Origin: Nevskia sp043781855
Lineage (GTDB): Bacteria; Pseudomonadota; Gammaproteobacteria; Nevskiales; Nevskiaceae
Assembly (NCBI GenBank): GCA_043781855.1
Contig: JAYWBB010000158.1
Span: 1-24,333 of the forward strand
DNA length: 24,333 nt
Direction of reading: 5' to 3'
Shown here one piece after another: positions 13,361 to 21,226 of this stretch (positions are counted from its first letter, which is position 1; the number at the start of each line of letters is the position of its first letter). The position numbers and the translations under genes were made by a program. A model generated the notes under the pieces. It made no database searches and had not been told where the DNA came from. It saw only the letters and a program-made list of their open reading frames with translations.

Positions 13361-16096
13361 TTACTTCAGCAACGCCGTCAGGCGCGCAATGCGTTCGGCC
13401 TGGATGCGGTTGAGGTTGCGGAAGATCGTCGCGGCCACGCTCGGATAGCGTTCGCGCAGTTGTTCTAGATCCTGCGAGTCGAAGCGCAGCAAGCGCACCG
13501 GCGTGACCGTATCGATGCTCGCAGTCCGGCGCTGGCCGAAGTAGCCGGCCTCGCCCAGGACCGCGCCGCGGCTCATCACCGACAGCACGCGGCGCTCGCC
13601 TTGGTGGTCGATCGTGGCCTCGACCTGGCCGTCGATGATCACGAAAATATCGCGTGACAGATCACCTTCCCGGATCAGCCGCGTACCCGCCAGGGCGTGC
13701 TCGACGTGCGACATCAGGGCGAACACGCGCGCCTGCCGAGTGCTCAAGCCCGAGAGCAGCGGAATCGTGTGTTGCGGGCTGCGGCCAAGATCGAGCCGCA
13801 GCAGGTCCCACAGGGTGACGATGCGCAGCCGCGAGCCCAGTGCCGGTGTCAGCGTCATGTCGGCGATCCAGGCCACGAACAGCGTCCACGCCGCGAGCGC
13901 ACCGAACTGCACCTGGTTGTTCAGTTCGCTGCCGGTGAAGACGAGGAAGCCGAGACAGAGTGCGATCGTGGCCAGCGTGATCGGCCGCAGCACCGAGCCG
14001 AGTGCCGAGCGCACGGCGTCGATCTCACTGCCCTGCGCGCGCGCATCGGCGTTGAAGCGCGCAAGAAAGTGCACGGTGTCGTTGACCGCAATGCCGAGCA
14101 CGATGCAGGCGATAAGGCTGGTCGTCGGATTCAACGGAATGCCGAGCACGCCGAGCGTGCCGAAATACACCGCGATCGGCACGATGTTCGGCACGGTTGC
14201 CAGCAAACCGGCGCGCATCGACATGAACATCAGCGACAGCAGCGCCCAGATCGCGACGATGGCGATCGCGATCGATAGCAGGTGGCCGCGCGCAATGGCC
14301 TCGACCGCGCGCGTCGTGAGCACCGTGCTGCCGGTGACCTGCGCCTGCAGCGGCGGCGGCAGTGCCGCGAGTTGCCCATCGAGCCGCTCGAGGAAATCGC
14401 CGATGGCGAGCGAACCGTCGACGTTGATCCGCACCGACATCACCGCACTCCGGTAGCGCGGATCGACCAGCCGCGCCAGTGCGTCGCCGCCGCCGAAGAC
14501 CAGCATCTGCTTGATCGCCACTGCGCTTTCCGGAATCGCGAAATACTGCGGATCGTTATCGTGAAACGCCTGGTTCAGCAGCTTGACGTGATCGACGTAC
14601 GACACCACCGCGCCCACTTCCGGCTGCGCGCGCAGCCAGCCTTCGAGCGCATCCAGCGGCGCGATCTGCTGGGGGTCGGTCAACGCATCGTTGACGTGGC
14701 TGTCGACGAAGATCGTGATGAGATTGGTGCCGTTGAAGGCGGCGCCGATCGCTTCGAAATCCCCGCGCACGACGGTCTTCGCGTCGAAGCTCCGGATGAA
14801 CTCTGCGCCGGTGCGAATCTGTGTCGCGAACCAGACGCCGGAGAGAATCAGCAAGGCCGCAGCGCCGATGATCGGCCGGCGCCAGCGCAGGTCGAAGGCC
14901 GCGAGCTGCTCCGAGAGGTGCGAGAACAGGCGCTGGCCGAACGGCGAAATTTCGCGGCGGCAGCGGCTGACATTGAGCAGCGCTGGCATGAACAGATGCG
15001 TCAACGCGCCGACGTAAAATGTGCCGATCGAGGCCAAAACCGCAAATTCGCGGATCGCCGGCAGCGGGTTCAGCAGCAGCGACAGGAAACCGATCACGGT
15101 CGTCGTCGCCGACAGCGTCAGCCCGGTGGCGATGCGGCGCATGACCCATTCGCTGCGCTTGGCCGGGGTGGCATCGGGCAGCAGCGTGCTCGACAGGTAA
15201 TACGCCGACAGCAGATGGATCGTGTACGAGAGGCCGATGGTGATCACCAGCGGCGGCACGATTGCGGTGACCAGGTTGAAGTCGATGCCCAGCAGCACTG
15301 CGGTCGCCAGCGTCCAGAGCAACGCAAAGCCCACCGTCAGCAGCGCCGAGAACGTGGCGAGCAGGCTGCGGAAGGCCAGCAGCAGCAATGCGGCGACGAC
15401 GATGAACACGCCGGGGACGATGAAACGCAGCGTCCGCGTCAGTGCCGCGCTGGTCGCGGCGCGCACCGGCAGCGTGCCGGTGATCCAGACGGGTGCCGCG
15501 CCGGCCAGCTCCGCGACCGCCGCGCGGACCTTGCCGGCCACGTCCTGCTCCACGTATTTGCGAGGAGTCAATGAGTCGGTCGACAGTGCAAACGCCGCGA
15601 CTGTACCGTCCGCCGAAACCAGTGTGTTGCGATACAGCGGATTTGCCGCGAGCTGCGCGGGAAACGCCGCGACCGCATCGGGCGTGGCGCGCGCCTGCTC
15701 GGTGAACGAAGTCACCGCGAGTTCATCGCCCGAGGCGACAAGGTTCGGCGCGGTGGCCAGCGACAAGACGCCGGTGACGCCCGGCAGCGCGCGGAAGCGC
15801 TGCGTGAGCTGGTCGATCCGTTCGAGATTTTCGGCGGTGAATACGCCCGGCATGAAGCGCACCGCGACGATCATCGGATCGTCATCGCCGAAGATTTTCC
15901 GCACCTGCTCCAGCACCGCGCGACCCGGATCGCGCGCCGGCAGCAGTGCCTCGGCCGAAGGATTGATCTGCAGGCGCGGTGTGCGGGTTTCCGGATCGAA
16001 ACAAAGCAGCGCTGCCGCGATCGAGACCAGGAAGACCGTCAACAGTGTCCATCGCGGATGCCGCGCGACCCTACCCAGCCAGCGCGCAGTATCCAT
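13361..16096 (-). CDS. RND/MMPL-family transporter with C-terminal cyclic-nucleotide-binding domain
   Basis: The 911-residue product has the two-fold RND/MMPL layout. There is an N-terminal helix (about 16-36), a periplasmic loop, a helix bundle including the sterol-sensing-like region (about 225-385), a second helix near 412-428, a second periplasmic loop, and a final bundle (about 605-765, with GIAVNDTVHFLARF). A cytoplasmic domain of about 130 residues follows. It reads as a cNMP-binding fold: IREGDLSRDIFVIIDGQVE, then GEAGYFGQRRTAS near 848-860, which keeps the glutamate and arginine of the phosphate-binding cassette. MMPL-type proteins of this kind move lipids or hydrophobic molecules. 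The LolA-like gene lies 12 bases upstream and is the likely partner. ATG 16096 starts just before the first helix. Confidence 0.9.
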   Translation of the reverse strand: MDTARWLGRVARHPRWTLLTVFLVSIAAALLCFDPETRTPRLQINPSAEALLPARDPGRAVLEQVRKIFGDDDPMIVAVRFMPGVFTAENLERIDQLTQRFRALPGVTGVLSLATAPNLVASGDELAVTSFTEQARATPDAVAAFPAQLAANPLYRNTLVSADGTVAAFALSTDSLTPRKYVEQDVAGKVRAAVAELAGAAPVWITGTLPVRAATSAALTRTLRFIVPGVFIVVAALLLLAFRSLLATFSALLTVGFALLWTLATAVLLGIDFNLVTAIVPPLVITIGLSYTIHLLSAYYLSSTLLPDATPAKRSEWVMRRIATGLTLSATTTVIGFLSLLLNPLPAIREFAVLASIGTFYVGALTHLFMPALLNVSRCRREISPFGQRLFSHLSEQLAAFDLRWRRPIIGAAALLILSGVWFATQIRTGAEFIRSFDAKTVVRGDFEAIGAAFNGTNLITIFVDSHVNDALTDPQQIAPLDALEGWLRAQPEVGAVVSYVDHVKLLNQAFHDNDPQYFAIPESAVAIKQMLVFGGGDALARLVDPRYRSAVMSVRINVDGSLAIGDFLERLDGQLAALPPPLQAQVTGSTVLTTRAVEAIARGHLLSIAIAIVAIWALLSLMFMSMRAGLLATVPNIVPIAVYFGTLGVLGIPLNPTTSLIACIVLGIAVNDTVHFLARFNADARAQGSEIDAVRSALGSVLRPITLATIALCLGFLVFTGSELNNQVQFGALAAWTLFVAWIADMTLTPALGSRLRIVTLWDLLRLDLGRSPQHTIPLLSGLSTRQARVFALMSHVEHALAGTRLIREGDLSRDIFVIIDGQVEATIDHQGERRVLSVMSRGAVLGEAGYFGQRRTASIDTVTPVRLLRFDSQDLEQLRERYPSVAATIFRNLNRIQAERIARLTALLK

Positions 16097-16108
16097 GCCT
16101 GCGGCGTC

Positions 16109-16885
16109 TCAGTTTCCGATATAGAAGGTATGCGGGTCGAACAGGCGGTTCGGAATATCCGCGCCGCTGCTGACGCCGACGATCTTCAGGCGTGTCTTCG
16201 TGCCGTCCCTGAGATCGCGCATCAGCACCTCGGACAGATACCAGTAGTTGCCCGACTGTTGCAGCGAAGCGGCTGGCGCAGAAAGTTCCTTGCGCACGCT
16301 ATCGCCCTCGAAGAATTCGATTTTCAGCGCGACGCAGGATTTCTGGTCGACCCAGGCGCGCACGGTGTTGTAGCGAGCCGCCGATCCGGCCGCCGGCGCC
16401 AGCGACAGCACCTGCACCGGATGTTGATCGAGCGTTTCCGTCTTTTCGAGTTTCGCGTCGCTGCCGGAAAACGCGCTTTGCAGCTGTTTCATTTCCTCGT
16501 AGCTGAAGTCGGTACCGAGCAGCGACGCGTTGGCGGAGGCGCCGGTGATGCGGCGCACGCGATCGACCGCCGGCAAGTAGAAGTAGGTCTCGTCACCGCG
16601 GTCGGGTTGGGTTTCGCGCAGCAGATACGCCGCACCGGACAGGTCGCTGGGCGCGCTGATCTTCAGCATCGCGCGGACCAGCCCCTTGTCCTTGAGCGCA
16701 TAGAGCTTGCCTTTCAGCATGCGGTCCGCACCCGTGCGGTCGGTTGCGGTGATCTCCACTTCCTGGATGCGCACTGTCGGCGGAATATTCGCGCGCATGC
16801 AGTCAAGCATCTTCTGCGTCGCTTCGTCGGCGCGCACGCACCCGAGGCAGAGCACCAGCGCGATCGGCAGTCCCCAGGTTCTCAT
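16109..16885 (-). CDS. LolA-like outer-membrane lipoprotein-sorting family protein
   Basis: The 258-residue product has a signal peptide (1-19, ending CVRA, with cysteines at 13 and 16) and then a beta-rich periplasmic domain. The segments YALKDKGLVRAMLKISAPSD, GDETYFYLPAVDRVRRITG and LLGTDFSYEEM are typical of the uncharacterised LolA-like group (PF17131-type), which is repeatedly paired with MMPL/RND permeases. Such proteins probably carry a lipid or lipoprotein across the periplasm. ATG 16885 has AAGGA about eight bases upstream. It is the first gene of the cluster that continues into the transporter, 12 bases on. G-C at 15-16 might be read as a lipobox but lacks the usual leucine at -3. 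Confidence 0.87.
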   Translation of the reverse strand: MRTWGLPIALVLCLGCVRADEATQKMLDCMRANIPPTVRIQEVEITATDRTGADRMLKGKLYALKDKGLVRAMLKISAPSDLSGAAYLLRETQPDRGDETYFYLPAVDRVRRITGASANASLLGTDFSYEEMKQLQSAFSGSDAKLEKTETLDQHPVQVLSLAPAAGSAARYNTVRAWVDQKSCVALKIEFFEGDSVRKELSAPAASLQQSGNYWYLSEVLMRDLRDGTKTRLKIVGVSSGADIPNRLFDPHTFYIGN

Positions 16886-16933
16886 GGCGTTTCCTTTTTT
16901 CCCCAGCTGACTTTAGCGTAGTGCCGCATTGCG

Positions 16934-17314
16934 ATGCGCCTCGACGCAGGCTTCGCATGGGCTCTGCCCTGCAACGACCTGACGGTCTGCCTCTCGCGCG
17001 AAAGCCACGCGCTGTTCCTTCCGATGCCGGGCGAGCGGCGCCATCGCGTGGTCGGCGCGCTGCTGCCGGGTCGCGACGAGATTCCCTGCGCTTGAGGACA
17101 TCGAAGCCAAAGTCCGCTTGTTCCTGGCTCGCCGCCCCGGTTTTTCATCTGCTGATGATGCAGGCCGATGCGTTGTTCAGAGCCTGCGGCGTGCGCGAAC
17201 GGGCGCTGCTGCTCGCGTACGACCGGATCAGTATCTCGGGCTGGCCAGCAAGCGTTTCGATTGGACCGACATCGAAACGTATCTCGGCACCGGCCTTCGG
17301 ATCGGCATGACCTA
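16934..17314 (+). pseudogene. Frameshifted remnant of a FAD-dependent monooxygenase
   Basis: Three plus-frame segments in order resemble one FAD_binding_3 (PheA/TfdB-type) monooxygenase. Frame A (16934-17095) carries SRESHALFLPMPGERRHRVV and ends at a stop right after GRDEIPCA. Frame B, from 17091, carries LEDIEAKVRLFLARRPGFSS. Near 17195-17225 ERALLL in one frame passes to VRPDQYLGL in another, as in the C-terminal RALLVRPDGY block of the family. The N-terminal FAD-binding half and most of the middle are missing. At least two frameshifts and a large deletion are needed. The end touches the stop codon of the DUF2845 gene. The region is otherwise empty. Confidence 0.6.
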
Positions 17315-17629
17315 AGGCACCCGATCGCCATTGGCGAGCGCTTTCAATACACCCTGCTCGAAGCGCAACCTTGTCAGAAACTTGCCGGAGCCCGGATTGT
17401 AGGTCCACTCGTCGACAGTCTCGCAGGGAATCACGGTGGCCGACGGCGTCGCGCTGGGCTCGAACGGCTTGCAGAATGAGTCCTTGAGTACCGGCTCGCC
17501 ACACTTGCCGAGCACGGAGGCTTTCGAATCGCCGGTCTGCACAAGACGGTCGCCACAACGCAGCGACTGTGCGCCGGTGGCAAGCGGCAGGACGGCTAAC
17601 AGCACCGAAGCGATGCGGACTGATTTCAT
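17312..17629 (-). CDS. DUF2845-family exported protein
   Basis: The 105-residue product has a signal peptide (MKSVRIASVLLAVLPLATGAQ). The short mature domain contains SLRCGDRLVQTGDSKASVLG, KCGEP and a C-terminal WTYNPGSGKFLTRLRFEQG, which match DUF2845. The mature part has four cysteines (in LRCGD, GKCGE, SFCKP and PCETV), which could form two disulphides. The function of the family is unknown. ATG 17629 has AAGGAA about ten bases upstream. The gene follows DUF1244 by 25 bases, probably as the last gene of a three-gene operon. Confidence 0.85.
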   Translation of the reverse strand: MKSVRIASVLLAVLPLATGAQSLRCGDRLVQTGDSKASVLGKCGEPVLKDSFCKPFEPSATPSATVIPCETVDEWTYNPGSGKFLTRLRFEQGVLKALANGDRVP

Positions 17630-17654
17630 GGTTCTTTCCTTGAAAAGACGAAAA

Positions 17655-17954
17655 TTACGCGGGCTTCTTCTGCGCGAACTCCGCCTGCTGCCCGGCCGAG
17701 GCTTCCTTCTGGTGCAATCGTTTCCAGTCGGCGTACGGCATGCCGTAAATACGTTCGCGCGCGGCCTCGTCGCTGACCTCGACGCCCGCGTCCTTCGCAG
17801 CCGCCGCATACCACTTGGACAGGCAGTTGCGGCAAAAACCCGCAAGATTCATCAGATCGATGTTCTGCACGTCGGTGCGCGAATCGAGATGCGCGACGAG
17901 CCGGCGCAGCACGGCGGCGTCGAGACGATCCTGCTGGCTCTGGTCCATGGTCAT
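17655..17954 (-). CDS. DUF1244-family protein
   Basis: The 99-residue product carries the DUF1244 core VQNIDLMNLAGFCRNCLSKWY (29-49) with the conserved C41 and C44, followed by IYGMPYADWKRLHQKEAS. It is a small, mostly helical cytoplasmic protein. Structures of relatives exist but no function is established. ATG 17954 overlaps the stop of the preceding PLDc_N gene as ATGA, which argues for this start over the ATG two codons downstream (17948). The C-terminal tail (SAGQQAEFAQKKPA) is not conserved. Confidence 0.88.
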   Translation of the reverse strand: MTMDQSQQDRLDAAVLRRLVAHLDSRTDVQNIDLMNLAGFCRNCLSKWYAAAAKDAGVEVSDEAARERIYGMPYADWKRLHQKEASAGQQAEFAQKKPA

Positions 17955-18142
17955 GCCCTGCGGCTGCGCGGGCCGAGGAAATACCAGAGGATTGCGCCGA
18001 GAAACGGCAAAACGATGATGACCGCGACCCAGACCGCCTTTTTGAAATTTTCTTCCGAGCTCTGCAGGACGTTCAGGATTGCGTAGATATCCGCAATCAG
18101 GACCAGGATGCCCCAGATGCCATAGCCGCCACCGAAGTTCAT
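17951..18142 (-). CDS. PLDc_N-domain small membrane protein
   Basis: The 63-residue product is two membrane helices with the PLDc_N pattern GIWGILVLIADIYAILNVLQ, then KKAVWVAVIIVLPFLGAILW, ending YFLGPRSRR. This domain occurs at the N-terminus of cardiolipin synthases and, as here, in stand-alone small proteins of unknown role. ATG 18142 gives the family length. The frame is open upstream, with in-frame ATG 18184 and GTG 18214, but those residues are unlike the family. The next gene, DUF1244, overlaps by four bases. A long inverted repeat covers the ribosome binding site region immediately upstream. Confidence 0.85.
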   Translation of the reverse strand: MNFGGGYGIWGILVLIADIYAILNVLQSSEENFKKAVWVAVIIVLPFLGAILWYFLGPRSRRA

Positions 18143-18199
18143 GCGCGCTGTTCCGTCGATATGCCGACCCTGATTCTGCGACATCGACGGAAAGCGCGC
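18143..18199. repeat. 17-bp inverted repeat with 22-base loop abutting the PLDc_N start codon
   Basis: GCGCGCT (18143-18149), a bulged G, then TTCCGTCGAT (18151-18160) is matched exactly by ATCGACGGAA (18183-18192) and AGCGCGC (18193-18199). On the minus-strand transcript this gives a 17-bp hairpin whose 3' arm contains the only Shine-Dalgarno-like bases (ACGGAA) and ends at the ATG. Confidence 0.85.
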
Positions 18200-18266
18200 C
18201 AACGCCGATTCCACGCAGCCCGGTCGCTCGCTTGAAAACCGGCACGGGCTCGCGATCGTCAGCGAC

Positions 18267-18272
18267 TAGAAT
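18267..18272 (+). promoter_or_regulatory. Candidate -10 box for ndh
   Basis: TAGAAT matches TATAAT at five of six positions and lies 44 bases before the ndh ATG. No recognisable -35 hexamer stands at the usual distance, so this is tentative. Confidence 0.3.
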
Positions 18273-18316
18273 AGCGGCAGGCGCTTCGCCATCAGACACG
18301 GTTATTGAAACTGGAT

Positions 18317-19594
18317 ATGGAAACGTCGCAACTTCCGCGGGTGATCGTCATCGGCGCCGGCTTCGGTGGGCTCACTGCCGCGCGTGCGCTCGCCGGTCTG
18401 GACATCGAACTGACCGTCGTCGACCGGAGCAATTTCCACCTCTTTCAGCCGCTGCTGTATCAGGTCGCAACCGCCGGCTTGAACCCTTCCGACGTGGCCT
18501 GGCCGGTGCGCGGAATCCTCAGCCGGCAGTCCAACGCGCGAGTGCTGCTCGGCGACGTCAAGGGTGTCGATACGGCGAACCGAGCGGTGCTGCTGGAAGA
18601 CGGCCGCCGCCTGCCGTACGACTGGCTGATCGTCGCGACCGGCGCCACGCATACCTACTTTGGTCACGACGAATGGGCGCCGTTCGCGCCGGGCCTGAAG
18701 CGGGTCGAAGACGCAACGCGGATCCGCCGCCGCATCCTGCTGGCGCTGGAGCACGCGGAGAATTCCGACGACGAGTCCGAGCGTAAACGTTTGATGACTT
18801 TCGCGATCGTTGGCGCGGGCCCGACGGGCGTCGAGCTTGCCGGTGCGATCGCCGAACTGAGCAAGCGCGCGCTGATCCACGATTTCCGCGCGATCGACAC
18901 GCGGCAGACGCGCATCGTGCTGGTCGAAGGCGCGGACCGTGTGCTCGGCGCGTTTCCACCCTCCCTGTCCGCTTTCGCACTGAGCGAATTGCAGAAGAAA
19001 GGCGTGGAGGTGTTGCTGAACACGAAAGTCACCGGCTGCGATGCGCAGGGCCTGAGCTTCGGCGAGCAGCGGCTCGCGAGCGCGACGGTGCTCTGGGCCG
19101 CCGGCGTCGCCGCCTCGCCGGCCGCACGCTGGCTCGGCGTCACTGCGGACCGCGCCGGCCGCGTGCCGGTGTTGCCCGATCTCGGCGCGCCGGGTCACGA
19201 CCAGGTCTTCGTCATCGGCGACACGGCGGTGCTGATGCAGAAAAATGGCAAGTCGGTGCCGGGTGTCGCGCCGGCCGCGAAACAGCAGGGCGCGTACGTC
19301 GCCGCACTCATTCGCAGCACGTTGCGCGGCAAACCCCGTCCGGCGCCGTTCCGCTACCGGGACTCCGGCAACCTCGCGACGATCGGCCGGCACTCCGCCG
19401 TGATCGACTTCGGCTTCTTCCAGATGAAAGGCCTGATCGCCTGGTGGCTCTGGGGCATCGCGCACGTCTACTTCCTGATCGGCGCACGCAACCGCATGCT
19501 GGTCGCAACACAATGGTTTTTCAATTACCTGAGCTACAGCCGCGCGGCGCGGCTGATCGTCGGCTCCGACACCGATGCCAAGCCCACACCGTGA
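18317..19594 (+). CDS. ndh: Type II NADH dehydrogenase (NDH-2)
   Basis: NDH-2 oxidises NADH and reduces quinone at the inner face of the membrane without pumping protons. The 425-residue product has the FAD-binding VIVIGAGFGGLTAARAL (GAGFGG at 13-18) and the NADH-binding FAIVGAGPTGVELAG (GAGPTG at 166-171). It also has the quinone-site block HLFQPLLYQVATAGL (41-55), VFVIGDTA, and the amphipathic C-terminal region that attaches NDH-2 to the membrane. ATG 18317 is chosen; an in-frame TTG at 18305 adds four residues. Neither has a strong ribosome binding site. selO follows after four bases on the same strand, so co-transcription is likely. A bd-type quinol oxidase lies convergently downstream. 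Confidence 0.93.
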   Translation: METSQLPRVIVIGAGFGGLTAARALAGLDIELTVVDRSNFHLFQPLLYQVATAGLNPSDVAWPVRGILSRQSNARVLLGDVKGVDTANRAVLLEDGRRLPYDWLIVATGATHTYFGHDEWAPFAPGLKRVEDATRIRRRILLALEHAENSDDESERKRLMTFAIVGAGPTGVELAGAIAELSKRALIHDFRAIDTRQTRIVLVEGADRVLGAFPPSLSAFALSELQKKGVEVLLNTKVTGCDAQGLSFGEQRLASATVLWAAGVAASPAARWLGVTADRAGRVPVLPDLGAPGHDQVFVIGDTAVLMQKNGKSVPGVAPAAKQQGAYVAALIRSTLRGKPRPAPFRYRDSGNLATIGRHSAVIDFGFFQMKGLIAWWLWGIAHVYFLIGARNRMLVATQWFFNYLSYSRAARLIVGSDTDAKPTP

Positions 19595-19598
19595 ATCG

Positions 19599-21092
19599 AT
19601 GACGACTTCTCCGCTCGACCTTCTGCCGCAGGCGACGGCGCGCTTTGGCGCACTCGGCGAGCCCTACTCCGTGCTGGTGCCGGCGCGGCCTCTGCCTGAG
19701 CCGACGCTGCTGCATCTCAACAGCGCGCTGGCCCTCGAGCTCGGGCTGGATGCACGGCTGACCGCGAGCAAAGAGTTCACCGCGCTGATGGCCGGCAACC
19801 ACGTCTGGCCCGGCTATGACTCGCGCGCCTCGGTCTACGCCGGCCACCAGTTCGGCCAGTTTGTGCCGCAACTCGGCGATGGCCGGGCGCTGCTGATCGC
19901 GGAGATCGACGACCGCGAAAGCCACTCCCGCGAGCTGCAATTGAAAGGTGCGGGGCAGACACCGTACTCGCGCTTCGCCGACGGCCGCGCGGTGCTGCGC
20001 TCGTCGATCCGCGAATATCTTTGTTCGGAGGCGATGCACGGCCTGGGCATTCCGACGACGCGCGCGCTGACGCTGGTCGGCTCCCCGCAATCGGTGCGCC
20101 GCGAAACGCTGGAAACCGCCGCCGTGGTCTGCCGCATTGCGCCGAGCTTCCTGCGTTTCGGGCACTTCGAGTTCTACTACTACCGCCGCGAACACGCACA
20201 GCTCGCACCGCTGGCCGATCAGGTCATCGCCGCACATTTTCCCGAGTTCGCCGGACGCAAGGATCGCTATGTCGCCTGGCTTTCAGAAGTGGTTGCACGT
20301 ACGGCGCGGCTGATGGCGCAGTGGCAGGCCGTCGGCTTTTGCCACGGCGTCATGAACACGGACAATTTCTCGGTGCTCGGATTGACGCTTGACTATGGTC
20401 CGTTCGGCTTCATGGATGCCTTCGACTCCGGCCACATCTGCAATCACACCGACGAAGGCGGACGCTACGCCTGGGACAAGCAGCCGATCATCGGCCACTG
20501 GAATTGCACGAAGCTCTTGCAGGCGACGCTGCCTCTGCTCGGTGAAACGCCCGAGGCAGCGGTCGCTGTCGCGCAGGCGATCGTCGACCGCTATCCCGAC
20601 ATCTACGGCGAGGCGATGACCCGACGCTGGACCGACAAGCTGGGCCTGCGCGAGTTGCGCGAAGGCGATAGCGCGCTGGTCGACCGTTATCTGAACCTGC
20701 TCGACCGCAGCCATTCCGATTTCACGCGCAGCTTCCGGCGGCTCGCGCTCGTAAGCACCGACACCGACGAGCCGGCCCAGGGCGCACGTGACGAGATCGT
20801 CGATCTTGCCGCCTTCGATTCCTGGGTGGTCGACTACCGATCGCGGCTGCGCGGCGAACAGAGCGACGATGCCGAAAGAGCGGCGCGCATGAACGCCGTC
20901 AATCCGAAATACGTGCTGCGCAATCACCTGGCGCAAGCGGCGATCACGCTGGCGGAATCAGGGGATGCTGCGGAAGTTGGTCGACTGTTCGATCTGCTGC
21001 AAAAGCCTTTCGACGAGCAGCCGGCGTTCGCGGCGTATGCGGCCGAACCGCCGGCTGACGCGCGGCATATCGAGGTCAGCTGCTCGTCCTGA
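19599..21092 (+). CDS. selO: Protein adenylyltransferase SelO (YdiU)
   Basis: SelO is a pseudokinase-fold enzyme that transfers AMP to hydroxyl side chains of proteins and is linked to redox stress. The 497-residue product has YAGHQFGQFVPQLGDGRA (80-97), ELQLKGAGQTPYSRFADGRA (112-131, with K116), the catalytic block NTDNFSVLGLTLDYGPFGF with D255, N256 and D265, and NPKYVLRNHLAQAAI near the end. It finishes VSCSS, where C495 occupies the place of selenocysteine in animal SELENOO. ATG 19599 is chosen, four bases after ndh; ATG 19575 would overlap ndh and add eight residues. The stop almost touches that of the convergent oxidase operon. Confidence 0.94.
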   Translation: MTTSPLDLLPQATARFGALGEPYSVLVPARPLPEPTLLHLNSALALELGLDARLTASKEFTALMAGNHVWPGYDSRASVYAGHQFGQFVPQLGDGRALLIAEIDDRESHSRELQLKGAGQTPYSRFADGRAVLRSSIREYLCSEAMHGLGIPTTRALTLVGSPQSVRRETLETAAVVCRIAPSFLRFGHFEFYYYRREHAQLAPLADQVIAAHFPEFAGRKDRYVAWLSEVVARTARLMAQWQAVGFCHGVMNTDNFSVLGLTLDYGPFGFMDAFDSGHICNHTDEGGRYAWDKQPIIGHWNCTKLLQATLPLLGETPEAAVAVAQAIVDRYPDIYGEAMTRRWTDKLGLRELREGDSALVDRYLNLLDRSHSDFTRSFRRLALVSTDTDEPAQGARDEIVDLAAFDSWVVDYRSRLRGEQSDDAERAARMNAVNPKYVLRNHLAQAAITLAESGDAAEVGRLFDLLQKPFDEQPAFAAYAAEPPADARHIEVSCSS

Positions 21093-21094
21093 GC

Positions 21095-21226
21095 TCAACC
21101 GGTCATCAAGGCGCCGAAGACGTAGCGCAGCGTGTAAACGACGGCAAGCATTGCGACGACGCTCGCGAGCCACAGCGCTGCAAACCACAACAGCCTTCGC
21201 CACTGCGGTTTAGTGGTCGTAGCCAT
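21095..21226 (-). CDS. DUF2474 small subunit-like protein of the bd oxidase operon
   Basis: A 43-residue frame starts at ATG 21226 inside the end of cydB (17-base overlap, different frame) and ends with TGA at 21097-21095. The product, which begins MATTTKPQWRRLLWFAALWL and ends RYVFGALMTG, is one membrane helix with the W-R-R-L-L-W-F-x2-L-W-L opening typical of DUF2474. DUF2474 genes commonly end cyanide-insensitive bd oxidase operons, in the place CydX takes in E. coli-type operons, and probably stabilise the complex. AAGG directly before the ATG and the overlap suggest translational coupling to cydB. It is short enough to be missed by most gene callers. Confidence 0.88.
   Translation of the reverse strand: MATTTKPQWRRLLWFAALWLASVVAMLAVVYTLRYVFGALMTG

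Noticed and set aside
14282..15574. A 430-codon plus-strand frame inside the RND transporter gene
   Set aside because: It is an Arg/Gln/Asp-rich shadow of the transporter's helices with no start signal or domain.
16882..17331. A 149-codon minus-strand frame between the LolA-like and DUF2845 genes
   Set aside because: It overlaps both neighbours' ends, shows no domain or ribosome binding site, and lies opposite the better supported monooxygenase remnant.
21090..21097. TGAGCTCA palindrome formed by the two converging stop codons of selO and the DUF2474 gene
   Set aside because: An 8-base palindrome arises naturally when two TGA stops face each other two bases apart; no terminator stem surrounds it.
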